Source: Rhyacichthys aspro (lineage: Eukaryota; Chordata; Actinopteri; Gobiiformes; Rhyacichthyidae). Taken from it: a stretch of 64,000 nucleotides of DNA. Both the position numbers and the translations under genes were made by a program. Shown here piece by piece: positions 11,290-21,788 of the stretch (the first letter of the stretch is position 1; each line of letters starts with the position of its first letter). The stretch lies in contig CM072159.1 of the NCBI GenBank assembly GCA_036850595.1, forward strand, positions 1,230,529-1,294,528. The letters run 5' to 3'. The notes under the pieces were generated by a model. It ran no database searches, was not told where the DNA came from, and was given only the letters and a program-made list of their open reading frames with translations.

Positions 11290-11672
11290 CAGTGGAAGAG
11301 TTCTGCCCCTCTCCTGCCTCACAGCAAGGTCGAGAGTTCAAACTCCGGCTGACTCAAACATCCTCAGCCAAGTTCTGTGAGAACTCTGCATTCCCTCCCC
11401 ATGTTATGGTGGGTTTTCTCTGGCTGGTACTCTAGCTTCCTCCCACCCTCCAATGACATGCATATATAAGTTAACTGGCAACTCTAAAGTATCCCTAGTG
11501 AATGAATGTGAGAGTGAATGGTTGTCTGCCAATGCCTGTCTCTAAATGTCAGCCCTGCGACCAACAGGCTATTGTCCAGGGTGTACCCCACCGAGGCCTA
11601 AAGTTGCTGAGACAGGCTTCAGTCACCCACGATCCACGAACAGGAATAAGCAGAAGAAAATGGATCGAGGGT
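11290..11672 (+). repeat. V-SINE, near full-length but diverged
   Basis: A tRNA-like head remnant (CTGCCTCACAGCAAGGTCG, then a GAGTTCAAACTCC B-box-like motif) is followed by the SINE body and a tail ending AAGAAAATGGATCGA. It is more diverged than the copy at 26.8 kb. Confidence 0.7.
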
Positions 11673-12040
11673 TTGAAAAGGTGCTAAGCTTTAAATTGTT
11701 ACTTAATTGAAGCAATATAGCGTTGAATATTCATGTTAGTCATAAAGATTATGAATGTACCACAGAAGCTTAGGTGGAAGCTCCTGATGCAGAACTTTCA
11801 TAATTGAAATCAAAGAAGTAATCAAGTTCTCACATCTGTAATAATTGTGGTAAGATAAAACATAAAAGCCATAGTACCCACAAATGTAACAGAACCAGAC
11901 TTTCGGGATCAAAGATCAGAAAAATCCAAAAAGAATGCTGCTACATAATTAACAGATGAATACTTCACATTAAAGTAGCTGATGTACCCTACTAACAAAG
12001 TTATTCTAAAAAGTTAGAAACCGTCACGACGAATATCAAA

Positions 12041-12209
12041 CGGAAGTGGCCATGGGTCATGTGACTTCGGCATGGCGCAGAATTCGCAGCCATGTTTGTT
12101 TGTGGCAGTGAAGCCGTCGGCGCGAAGCTCCGAGGAGGAGCAGGAGCAGTGCAACCCGTGAAGACCCTCAGAAAGCAGTCAGAGAGTGATTCGTGCCCCA
12201 GTCACAGCT
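12041..12209 (+). promoter_or_regulatory. THAP1 5' UTR / core promoter region
   Basis: The 170 bases before the THAP1 start are GC-richer than the surroundings. They contain an ETS-type CGGAAGT (12041-12047), an E-box-like GTCATGTGAC (12056-12065), and GCCATGTTTG near 12090, which fits a YY1-type CCATNTT core. A 19-codon upstream ORF (12052-12111) starts at CCATGG. There is no TATA box. The transcription start is not known, so some of this may be transcribed leader. The motif calls are by eye. Confidence 0.45.
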
Positions 12210-12280
12210 ATGGTCCAGACGTGCTCAGCGTACGGCTGTAAAAACCGCTACCACAAAGACAAAGATATCTCATTCCACAA
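12210..12280 (+). CDS. thap1: thap1 exon 1
   Basis: Encodes residues 1-23 and two bases of Lys24, including zinc ligands Cys5 and Cys10. The donor is CACAA|GTGAGT. Confidence 0.92.
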
Positions 12281-15102
12281 GTGAGTTTAGTCTCTGCCCA
12301 GAGCTAGTTAGCATTAGCTGCCACATGTCACGTGATAAACAAGGACGAACACTCCTCCCTGAAATTCAAAGACACATTTTTCCTATCTTACTTTTAGCGT
12401 TCTTGTTACTTACTTAGTAAGTGTGTTGATATCGTAACTATTTTCAATTGTATGCTGCACACTGTATTACACGCTACAATTTGCACAGATTAAACTTTCC
12501 TGATTTATACTGTACCCCACACACATTGTCTCTCATAGCATTCAGCCAAAGCGTGGGGGATATGGCAAAATTGTCAACACGTCTTTAACTTTACTTTACT
12601 TAATTTTGATCATATTGATTTTGTATTATTGCCTACCTTCTGCACTTTACTATTTCTATGTTCTGCTGCTTTAGTTTTGGTTCAGACCAGGGTTAGTCTT
12701 GGCTCAGATCTGGTTTAGTCCTGGTTAAGTTTTGTTTTAGTGCTGCTATAGACCTGGTTTTGTTTATTATTACAGGCATTTCTTAAAGAGTCTGCATATG
12801 CATAATATACATGAAACCATCACTACCTACTGTCATGAAAATGCACTGTAACTATAAAAAGTCCTGTCTGGTGCCTGTCCAGGTTTCCTCTGGCGCGACC
12901 TGATGTCTGTGATAAATGGGTGGCTGCCATGAGAAGAGACAACTTCAAACCGACCAAATACAGCAACATCTGTTCTCAGCACTTCACCAAGGACTGCTTC
13001 AAGAGAGAGTGCAACAACCGAGTTTTAAAGGACAATGCTGTGCCATCACTGTTCACCTTTAACCTCAGCATCAAGGTGCTCTGCTGACAGCCAGCTCAGA
13101 ACCTCTTAAAGGCTTTTACAAATGTCACTCTTTCCAGCAAAGGAAAAAAAACAGCTTAAAACAGAATAAACAGTAGGAAATAAATGAAGAGGTTCAAATA
13201 AATAACGTTGAAGAATTTTCCATTCCATTTCATGTTCAGACACTACAAACAGATCTGCCTGTAGATGCTGTGTACATACAGGAAAGACAAAGCACTATTT
13301 TTTGTGACAATTTTTTTGGAAAGATCAAAAACATGCATGTACATTTTGTCACTGGCAGATACTTCCATTTTTAATTCAGCCATACTAGTGGGCCCATGTT
13401 TGTTTACCAGAATTATTCTGTTTAGGACAGGAGCAGGATTGATTCAGAGAAACACTGTTCTGTCCCAGTGCTTATCCACAGTAGCTGTAGTTGTCCTACA
13501 GCTTTAGAGACACTTGAGGGGTGACACATGTTACCACATCAATTGTTAGGTGTCTTTTCTCAATAAGTCCTTTTTTTTCTGTCATCCAAATTATTGGAAA
13601 TATAGTGTGTTGCCACAACTAGCTCCATTCCAAACGACAAAAATTAAAAAATATAAGCAAATACTGTAGCAGCCTGGAGCAGTCTGTCTCTGCTGCAGCC
13701 AACAGCTCTTATACATACATTTCGTCACAACAAGTTCACTTTTGCGCGAGAAACTAGTGACACTTGTTTCCACTGGGTCGGCTCAGTATGGCTCAGTCTA
13801 GTATGGTTTACCCCATGAGGCTCGTGTTTCCACTGTGCAGGGCCCAGAGAGTGGTCTGCTACAGAAAAATGACATCACATAAATTAAATTTGAGATATAT
13901 ATTTTATATGAAGCTGAAGAAGAACATCTAAAATGTGGATGTGTTGCCGATATTTATTATATATAGAGTATTGTTGCAACTTTGTTTTCAACACAAGTAT
14001 AGCAATGAGCATGTTTTCTTTTGGAATATGACACCGAGTAAGACACACTACACTTATGAAAACATTCCTGTTTTATGTTTTTACTAGGATTATCTATCAT
14101 CTAGCTGACTGGAGTTTTTAGCTCCTCCTTTTTTAAACATGGACCACACACTGTTGTATGTATTGTATGTTGCATAGTACACTTTGTCAGTTCCGTTCAG
14201 TTCAGTTTATTTCTTTTAGGCTGAAGTAAAAACTTATTGTGCCTACCCCTTTTAACATTTAAACAAGATTTAAAGTAAGGATAAAACTATACATCATAAC
14301 AAAACAACAACAAACAAACCATTGTGATAAGTGATTTTTATAAAACAGAAGAACTACTATTATTACAAATTTCATAAATTATTGTTAACATTATTTTGAT
14401 CATTATTGTTGTAACCATCATTGACATTACCATAATTACCAGTGCAAACAATCAGCAAAAGCAATATCATTTTTTATTATTATTACTGTTACTGTAATCA
14501 TAAGTATTATTGCTACTACGTCATTACCTTCTTTATTATATCACTTGATATTCAATATTAATGTTACTAGTCTTATTAATTATTACTGCCATCACTTTCA
14601 TACCATTATTATTAACATTATTACTATACAACAGTATACAGTTTACACATGTATTTTTTTTGGGATGCTTTGAAACACTTTTTCTAATGAAAACTTAACC
14701 AAACCGACCCAATGCGTATTGCTCCTGTGGTTACTCTTTGCAGTAGGCTGAGCTTCACACTTAACTGTGATGGGTTTATCTGTGTGTCAGGGGAGTAACT
14801 TAACACTAAAATTATTTTTCTGTCCTCAGCCTGAGTCCCTGGAGCACTTCGCTCCAGAGCTCCACTTCTCCCTTCCTCTGAACTCTGACCCTGCAGGAGA
14901 GAAGGGGGAGGAGCCTGTAACACATGATCAGACAGTGGCAGTGTCATGTGACCACAACTACACAGCAGAGGACTCAGCCCAGCAGAGAAAACGCATCGAG
15001 CAGCTGGAGGAACAGCTGGAGCGGCTGCGCAAGAAACTCAAGACCACTCAGCAGAAATGTAGACGTCAGGAGAGGCAGCTGCGCAGGCTAAAAGACATGT
15101 GA
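12210..15102 (+). CDS. thap1: THAP domain-containing protein 1 (three exons, complete)
   Basis: THAP1 is a nuclear sequence-specific DNA-binding factor. In mammals it regulates cell-cycle genes with HCF-1 and is mutated in DYT6 dystonia. The exons are 12210-12280, 12883-13075 and 14830-15102 (71, 193 and 273 nt), all with GT-AG borders and matching phases, giving 178 residues. The THAP finger (1-81) keeps Cys5, Cys10, Cys54, His57, Pro26, Trp36, Phe58 and the AVP box (76-78). The HCF-1-binding motif DHNY lies at 129-132, and a basic coiled coil (about 139-177, [19 protein letters not shown]) ends the protein. The start [14 protein letters not shown] matches the conserved N-terminus. Human THAP1 has 213 residues and continues past the coiled coil; here TGA follows LRRLKDM at once. 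The symbol rests on THAP1-type match across both the finger and the coiled coil. Confidence 0.93.
12281..12882 (+). other. thap1 intron 1
   Basis: A 602-bp intron, GTGAGT...CCAG. Around 12670-12770 it holds loosely repeated GGTTTAGTCCTGGTT-like blocks; a similar block is seen near 43985-44175. No gene is inside. Confidence 0.8.
12883..13075 (+). CDS. thap1: thap1 exon 2
   Basis: Encodes the rest of the THAP finger, with ligands Cys54 and His57 (NICSQHFT) and AVPSLF. It ends in phase 0 at ATCAAG|GTGCTC. Reading through the donor gives a stop after three codons. Confidence 0.92.
13076..14829 (+). other. thap1 intron 2
   Basis: A 1.75-kb AT-rich intron ending TCCTCAG. Around 13765-13860 a GGCTCAGTATGGCTCAGTC...TTTCCACTG block resembles a decayed repeat. 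No coding sequence is recognised. Confidence 0.7.
14830..15102 (+). CDS. thap1: thap1 exon 3 (terminal)
   Basis: Encodes residues 89-178: a linker, the HCF-1-binding motif in [10 protein letters not shown], and the basic leucine-rich coiled coil. TGA is at 15100-15102. Confidence 0.92.
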   Translation, partial: PESLEHFAPELHFSLPLNSDPAGEKGEEPVTHDQTVAVSCDHNYTAEDSAQQRKRIEQLEEQLERLRKKLKTTQQKCRRQERQLRRLKDM

Positions 15103-15497
15103 ACTGACAAGATGCGCTACAGCACATACTAACGGACACGGCAAAGCACTATAACACAAGACATGTCACAGCTGGAGCTAACAGACGCTGGACGGCAGCA
15201 AACAGGCCCAGAGCTAGTTACTGCGTAAGCCTCTAGACTCCAACCAATCTCCTCACAGCTGCACACAAATGTTGAGGAGCTCTTTTAATGAAGTGTGTGC
15301 TGGCCACACTCTCCATGAAGATGATGCCTCTTACCTTCCTTTCATGTTTTAATCAGACCTGGACTGTTTTCTTTTGCCTGATTCAGGACAAAAATTGGAT
15401 GTCTTTGAAACAGACATTTTTTTTCATGACCTCAGAATATGCCTGCTTACAAAAATTATGAAGAGTTAAGCTTTAATATGTTTTATCCTAAATATCC
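15103..15497 (+). other. thap1 3' UTR (proximal part)
   Basis: No open frame. No canonical AATAAA was found before the hAT MITE at 15506. The first AATAAA downstream is inside that MITE at about 15651-15656. Confidence 0.45.
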
Positions 15498-15505
15498 ATC
15501 TATAC

Positions 15506-15971
15506 CACACATGTCAAACTCAAGGCCCGAGGGCCAAATGCGGCCCTTTGCAATATTTTATGTGGCCCTCCAACAAATTTAGAAGATAATATTTTTGGCA
15601 CTAGGTTTTAAGTGGATTAGAACAGCTTTTAAATGCATTTGAACAAATCTAAATAAAATGACTAAAACCTGTTCAAACCCAACTAAAACCTGTTCAAATA
15701 TGACTAAAACCTGTTCAAATCCATCTAAAACCTGTTCAAACCCATCTAAGACCCGTTCATATCCAACAGAAACTTGTTCAAATCCAATTAAAACCTTTTC
15801 AAATCTGTTTAAAAGGAGGATATAAATGTTAAAGACAACTTTGGTAAGACTCGAACAGAAATTAAAAAAATAAAAATGTAATAAAAGTATCCAAATGTCT
15901 CCATCTTCGGCCCCTGAAAGGATTCTTATTCACTATCGTGGCCCCTCACTACTTTGAGTTTGACACCACTG
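15506..15971. mobile_element. non-autonomous hAT element (MITE), 466 bp
   Basis: The ends are CACACATGTCAAACTCAAGG and, reversed from the right, CAGTGGTGTCAAACTCAAAG, so they are hAT-type inverted repeats. An exact 8-bp duplication ATCTATAC flanks it (15498-15505 and 15972-15979), as expected for hAT. There is no transposase. The middle holds a short tandem repeat. Confidence 0.9.
15640..15815. repeat. short tandem repeat inside the hAT MITE
   Basis: About eight diverged copies of a ~20-bp unit of the form CTAAAACCTGTTCAAAYCCA. It expands the interior of the MITE. Confidence 0.8.
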
Positions 15972-15979
15972 ATCTATAC

Positions 15980-17370
15980 AGTTATCTCAAGGCAGGCTGT
16001 TTTTTGTTGAGGAAAATCCCAGCAGGCTCTTGTTTGGAACATCTTTTGGCAGTGTAGTCCAATTGGATGTGCAATAGTCAAAGACTGTCTGTGAGGTTCT
16101 GCCATGTTTTTTAAATTTACTGTAAGTTTGTTTTTTTAAGTACTGCAGGACATTTACAGTTTGGGGGGGGTTTCCCTTTATGGTACAGATATATTCTGTA
16201 TAAAAAATAGAACACTGTGGATATTTTGTTAAAATAGTGTGACAACCAAAGATGCTTCTGGGTCACATTATCAACAATCACAATATCAATATTGCTAAAA
16301 CCTGACTGCAGCTGAATTTTAAGTTGATAAAGTGGATATAAAGTCAATTTGTAAATGTTGACCACAAATATATAAAAAGACGTTTCACAACAGAGCCCCT
16401 AAAGACTGGCATGTTGTATGTTTCTATCTATCTGGCCTGGTCACATAATCACTTTCTCACTACATCTCACTTGTGAAATCTGCTCCTCCTGAGTCACCAG
16501 AGGGTTTTGACAGAACCTCTTTGCCCTGTCGCCTAGCCCACCCACGTTCTGACCAGCTCAATAGGGCGCTTTCTTTAGCTAGCAACATCCATTATGATGC
16601 CCACAAGGAGAAATGTATGTTTTTATTTTATTTTTTTATTATCACAAGAAGTCATTCTTAGAACAATGTTTTTTTTCACTTCTGTCCCTGAGCGACCCAT
16701 CCAAGAACACTGGTATGTCTTTGGAACCAAGCCAATACATGGAGGAAACCAGCTGCTGAAGGTTTGTACCAAATGGTTCCAAACCCCACCTCCAAAGGAC
16801 TCCAAGGATTCTTTTATTTGGCCAAAGTACCAAGGATGCATCTATGGATCCACCGTGGCCATGCCTCATTCCAAATTACCCACGATGCGCAGGTGTTTTG
16901 AAAAAACAGTGGTAGAAGAGTAAGGGATGCCTAAAGCAGAGATTTTTTTTGTGTAAATACAAGTATACATTTGCTGTATATATAGAAAATGTTTTATTTT
17001 GATAATGTTACCAATAAACCTCGCAGTTCAGTTTTACTTTGCGTTAGAGAGGTTTTATTACCGTTCTCATCTCTTCAGTGTGCTGAAGGTTTCAAAAGTC
17101 ACTCATGCAGAACAAATGTCTGCAGCTCTTGTTTCACAAAAAAATACCTATAAATAAATATCCGTTAATGTAACTATTTTGCTCCACAGTGTTTTGTCCT
17201 TTTGTCATGAGCCATGGATCATTCTAAAAATTGAACAAAACTGCACATATAGTAATAGGACACAATGTGTATGTGCATACTAACCACAGGGTGGCTGCCT
17301 ATCTAAATTCAACAGCCTTTACACTCTCAACAAGGTGCCTGACTAGCTCAATGTAATGTTCACCTCGGGG
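15980..17370. other. intergenic, no gene recognised
   Basis: Two open stretches occur on + (16473-16661 and 16594-16923). The second contains EHWYVFGTKPIHGGNQLLK and is 109 codons long, but I recognise no family and see no splice context. An AATAAA is present at about 17012. Confidence 0.35.
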
Positions 17371-17840
17371 CGGATGATTTGATGGGGGATGGGGCACCAC
17401 ATGATTGTACAGCCCCAGCTACCACGGACATGAAAATAGTGGACACTCTCTCCCCAAACCCGGATATAACTCTCTTCCGTGATGGTAGTGCATGCAGAAG
17501 GCCAGACGGAACCTTAGCCACAGCATATACGGTGTTAAAATTAACAGAAACAGGACAAGCCTCAGCCCAAAAAGTAGAAATTAAATCCTGACTGTAGCAC
17601 TAAAACACTTGAAACTTAATAGCTAACATCCATATGGACAGTAACTGCACACCAGGCAGTTTACACGAACCTACCACATTGGTCTAGAAAAGGCTTTACT
17701 ACGGCCTCCAACATTCCCATTAAACCCCTTACAGATATGGCCAAAATGCAAGAAGCACTGGCCGGGCCAAAGAGGGTTGCCATTTTAAAGTGTGAAGGGC
17801 ATCAGGCAAGAAGAAGTGGAAAATTATCTGGGAATAAGTT
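17360..17840 (+). pseudogene. endogenous retrovirus pol fragment (RNase H region)
   Basis: The frame at 17379-17591 contains TDMKIVDTLSPNPDITLFRD, where the LFRDGSA segment is the first RNase H active-site region, followed by RRPDGTLATAYTVLKL. Further on, in another frame, a KRVAILKCEGHQ motif near 17770-17805 matches the end of retroviral RNase H. Stops and frameshifts separate the pieces and no LTR, gag or env is seen. It is a short, dead fragment. Confidence 0.6.
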
Positions 17841-17849
17841 TAAGTTAAC

Positions 17850-18065
17850 AAATTTGTGTCCAGCACAATCCCCGGACCTTAATCTAATAGTAAACTTGTG
17901 GGGGACATAAAAAATGTTGCTTCAGAGGCAAAACCAAGAAATGCAGAGGAATTTTGGAATGTAGCCCAGTGGTCCCAGGCTGTTCACAGGGGCCATAAGC
18001 TGCTGGACTCCATGCAACATAGATGTGTTAGCTTCTTAAAATACAATGAAATATTAGTTCAGTGA
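17850..18065 (+). pseudogene. Tc1-like transposase C-terminal fragment
   Basis: AQSPDLNLIVNLWG matches the catalytic-Glu region of Tc1 transposases, with the Glu lost. It is followed by a degraded ELWNVAQ-like segment and a KLLDSMQHRCVSFLKYN-like end. Broken by stops. Confidence 0.6.
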
Positions 18066-18283
18066 TTCACAGGAAAGCTTAATCTAAAGCATTTTTCAGC
18101 AAATGTTTGAGTTTGTAAAGAAAATCCCGACACTGTTATGTTACATAATTGTTACACTGTTCTCTTACTTGCATTTTAAAAAAGTGAACACAGATTGTTT
18201 ACTGAAACATCTGGTAATCAATCACTCATATCATACTGTAATCATCACTCCGTATATTCTTACCTAATATAATTTTAATTGCA

Positions 18284-18284
<1 letters not shown>

Positions 18285-18332
<48 letters not shown>
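18285..18332. repeat. (ATT)n microsatellite
   Basis: About 16 uninterrupted ATT units. It sits at the 3' end of the minus-strand LINE and probably grew from its A-rich tail. Confidence 0.95.
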
Positions 18333-19448
18333 TTATATTTACATTTATATTACATTTAAAAACAACCAGGTTGACTAAAGTGCTGTACAATAAATAACAC
18401 ACAGTGCAATAAAATACATCAAATAAATAAAAGAACCCACAACAAGAAAAAACTGTATGTGTAAACAAAAGAGAAAAAGAAAGAAAGAAAAGCTCAAGCT
18501 GGTTCAGCCAAGGAGTAAAAATTAGTCTTAAGACAAGATTTAAAAACAGGTAGACTTGGGGCCAGTCTGACCTGAAGAGGGAGGCTGTTCCAAAGTTTAG
18601 GAGCTACCACCTAGACCTATCCCGATTGGCTCTTCAGCCTTGTTTTAGGAGGAACCAGGAGCAGTTGTTCAGTGGACCTCAGTGACCGAGGGGACATGTT
18701 TAAAAGATTGTGACTGTGGTGTTGAACCATGGAGGCCAGGTAAAAAAAAAAAAAGTATTTTAAAATTGATTCTAAATTAGACCAGCAGCCAGTGAAGACA
18801 GGCCAGGACTGGAGTGATGTGGTCTCATTTACTGTATTCTGGGGAGGAGTCTGCAGCAGCATTTTGAACCAACTGAAAACGAGACAGTGAAGCTTGAGTC
18901 ACTCCATATAAAGTGTGTTACAATAGTTGAGCCGAATAGAAATAAAAGCATGTATGAATCTCTCAAATTCCTTAAAAGATTTTAAAAAAATGTTTGGCTT
19001 TAGAAAGGAGCCTTAACTGAAAAAAGCTGGACTTTACAACAGAATTAATCTGTTTAACCAATTTAAAATCACAGACCATTTTAACACCAAGGTTTGACAC
19101 AAGAGGCTTTTCATGTTGTTCCAGTGGGCCCAGGTCCATCTGTGGCGGAGGAGAGGCACTGCTGGGGCTAAAAATCTTTATTTCTGTTTTGCGCTCATTG
19201 AAACCAACCAGGCTTTGATCTCATTGTAGCAGTCCATCAACAATTGAAAAGACCAACCCTTGTTTATTTAAGGTGCAGGTAGAATAGTCTGCATAAAAGT
19301 AAAAACAAACTCCATGGCGCCTTAAAATGGAGTCGAGGGGCAACAAGTATAAATTAAAAAAAAACAGGCCCAAGTATAGAGCCCTGGGTAGCTCTACATG
19401 AGATTCCCACCATAACTGACCCTGAAACTCCTGTCAGATAAATAGGAC

Positions 19449-19658
19449 TTAAACCACTCCAGGGCGGTGTTTTTTTATTCCTATACAGTGCTCCAGGCGA
19501 GAGAGAAGGATGTTGTGGTCAATAGTGTCAAAAGCAGCTGTAAAGTCTAAAAGCATTAAAAGAAAAGCCGGATCACCTGAATCAGTGGCAATTAAAAGAT
19601 CATTAAAAACCCTTAAAAGTGCTGATTCAGTGCTGTGCTGACCTTTAAAACCAGACAC
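19449..19658 (-). pseudogene. LINE reverse transcriptase fragment
   Basis: A 69-codon open piece with LLDFTAAFDTIDH, the first catalytic Asp region of L2-like RT. It is bounded by stops. Confidence 0.75.
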
Positions 19659-19880
19659 CTCAAGGATACAGTGCAGATCTAAAAATTATTACAACTGTTA
19701 AAAAAACAGCCTTTTCCAAAATTTTACAAATAAATGGAAGCTTTGAGATGGGCAATAATTGGAGAGAACTGAGTCATCCAGATTAGTTTTTTTCAGTAAA
19801 GGCTGCACCACTGCCACTTTAAAATAAGACGGGACAACACCAGAAACAAGACTGCTGTTCACTCACAACCATCCCCCAAC

Positions 19881-21464
19881 CACTCCCTGTGTCACTGTTT
19901 AACAGAATGCAGTGCTGTTATGATGAATACGAGTCTACATAATTGAGAAACACTTTATAGACTTGATCTAATGTTGGCTTGTTGATGTTTTTGAGGGTCA
20001 CAGAGGCTGTCCACATTTTGTAATTGTGATTGCTGTTTGCAAAGGATGGATTACTCCTTTGTACTTCCACAGATAAAAACCACATTTTGAGCCACCCAAA
20101 TAAGCCTTGTGTTTGCATATAGAATGTTTTTCATCCAATGCAAAATCAGTTAATATGTTGTATGCACAAAATGGCTAAATGAATTCAAGTTAAATCAATC
20201 TAATCTATCTTTTAGTTCTCCTAGATGACATGTTCTGTATTAAAAACAAACAAAAAACACATTCATTTTCAGAAGCACTGCAAGGTTATGCAATGTTTCT
20301 TGGTTTGAGGCCTTTTCAGATCTGACAATCCAGTAGACTTGGGGATTAAAGATGTAAACCGTCAGTCAAGGCAGTGCTGCATCAATAACTACTTAAGAGA
20401 GACAACATGGAAGTAGAATAAGAAATGAGACTGATTTATTCGTAAAAGAGGGCCTCAACTCCACCTCCTTCAGCCCTTAGCATATACCCCACGTATTATT
20501 ATGTACTGTATATGTAATGTATATTATATACAGTCAACTTCCTTAACCCTATAATGCCATCTGTGTCATATTTGCTGAATGATTTTCTGAGTTATATGTA
20601 ATGTAATTAATGTAATACTTGTCATTCTCCACTTGGTGTAAATAGCAGGGGCAAGGTAGCCATGTTGATAATTACTCCCTTCATGGAGTGATTTTGTCTT
20701 TTTGGGGGGAAACAACAAATTTTTTTTTTAAAGGTTATGGAGAGAATTGCATAAATATTTTAGTATATGTTAGAAATAATTCAACACAAATATTTATTCC
20801 TATAGTAACTTACTTAACATATTTTATACATCATGTAGAAAAATAATGTTCAAAAATGTGTGTATCAGATTTGATACAGCAGGCATACATGGTACTTTAC
20901 TACATTAATCACTCTATTGCATTTTATGATGCAGTTGAAGTCTTATAATTGTAATTAAATGTCACCCTAAATTATCAAGGAGGAGATCAAGAAAGTGGTT
21001 TATATGCTATCTTGTGCCTGGCAAAGCCATCTTGTTGCGTCTGCGTCTATGTCAGCACTATGAGGCATGGTGGTCTAAAAACAAGGCATGGCATGGCGTA
21101 GGCAGGAAAGCTGGTCTTAAACAAAACACAAGTCAACAAGCAGTGTGTGGTCTTTTAAGGCCAGTGCCCAAACCACAAAGGGTATTGGGGCAGGTACACG
21201 TCCACGAACTGATGCAAGCATCATTAAATTCTTATTTTTATTGTAAATGTGCAAGTATAAAAAATAGGAAATAAATCAATTTTATTGCCCATAAAATACT
21301 TGTCTCTAAATGTTTTAGGCTTATATCCTGATAATTTACTTACAAATCACAGTAAACATATATACCCATGGCTTTATAGAAGCACAAAGTCTGAGTGAAA
21401 AAATACTGTAGTGCAGCCAAGACAGTGCATTTCTAAATAAAAATATACATGCTATAATTGAAAG
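19881..21464. other. intergenic, no gene recognised
   Basis: AT-rich. A TTAACCCTATAATGCC motif at 20541 looks like a piggyBac-type end, but no partner end was found. Short frames near 21014-21274 show no known motif. Confidence 0.35.
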
Positions 21465-21788
21465 TGGTGCATGGTGGCAGAGTGGTCAGCGTTCATGCCT
21501 CAAACAGCACACAGCAAGAAGATTGTGGGTTCGATCCCTGGGCCATGTCTTCCCCATGTTTCCATAGATTCTCTCTGGGTACTCCGGCTTCCTCCCACTG
21601 TCCAAAGAAATGCATGTGTATGAACATGTACATGCCAATTAGTAACTCTAAAGTGCTCTCAGTGTAACAATGTGAGTCACTGGTTGTCTAAATGTTAGCC
21701 CTGCAATTAACTGGCCATTGTCCAGGGTGTCTTTGCCTCAGGCCCAAAGCTGTTGTGATAGGCTCCAGCCAACTGCGACCCCTGATGG
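21465..21788 (+). repeat. V-SINE copy with tRNA-like head
   Basis: The head GGTGGCAGAGTGGTCAGCG and the B box GGGTTCGATCCC are clear. They are followed by the SINE body (CCTCCCACTGTCCAAAGA) and TGATAGGCTCCAGCC. The tail is diverged. The tRNA-like head is a Pol III promoter relic, not a tRNA gene. Confidence 0.8.

Larger units (their letters stand above)
18285..19880 (-). mobile_element. L2-type LINE, 5'-truncated, minus strand
   Basis: Read on -, a reverse-transcriptase segment (19658-19449) contains KGQHSTESALLRVFNDLL and LLDFTAAFDTIDHNILLSRL, typical of L2-like fish LINEs. The 3' portion extends down to the GTACAGCACTTTAGTCAACC tail and the ATT repeat. The left part of RT and the endonuclease are missing or decayed. 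Confidence 0.7.

Noticed and set aside
12193..12417. 74-codon frame across THAP1 exon 1
   Set aside because: Out of frame with the THAP finger and crosses the donor at 12281.
16594..16923. 109-codon + frame with EHWYVFGTKPIHGG
   Set aside because: No recognised family, no start or splice support, and the - strand is open as well; not called as a gene.
20541..20960. piggyBac-like end TTAACCCTATAATGCC
   Set aside because: No matching inverted end with TTAA was found downstream.
21465..21560. tRNA-like sequence with a B box
   Set aside because: It is the head of a V-SINE; the continuous SINE body follows and no full tRNA cloverleaf is apparent.
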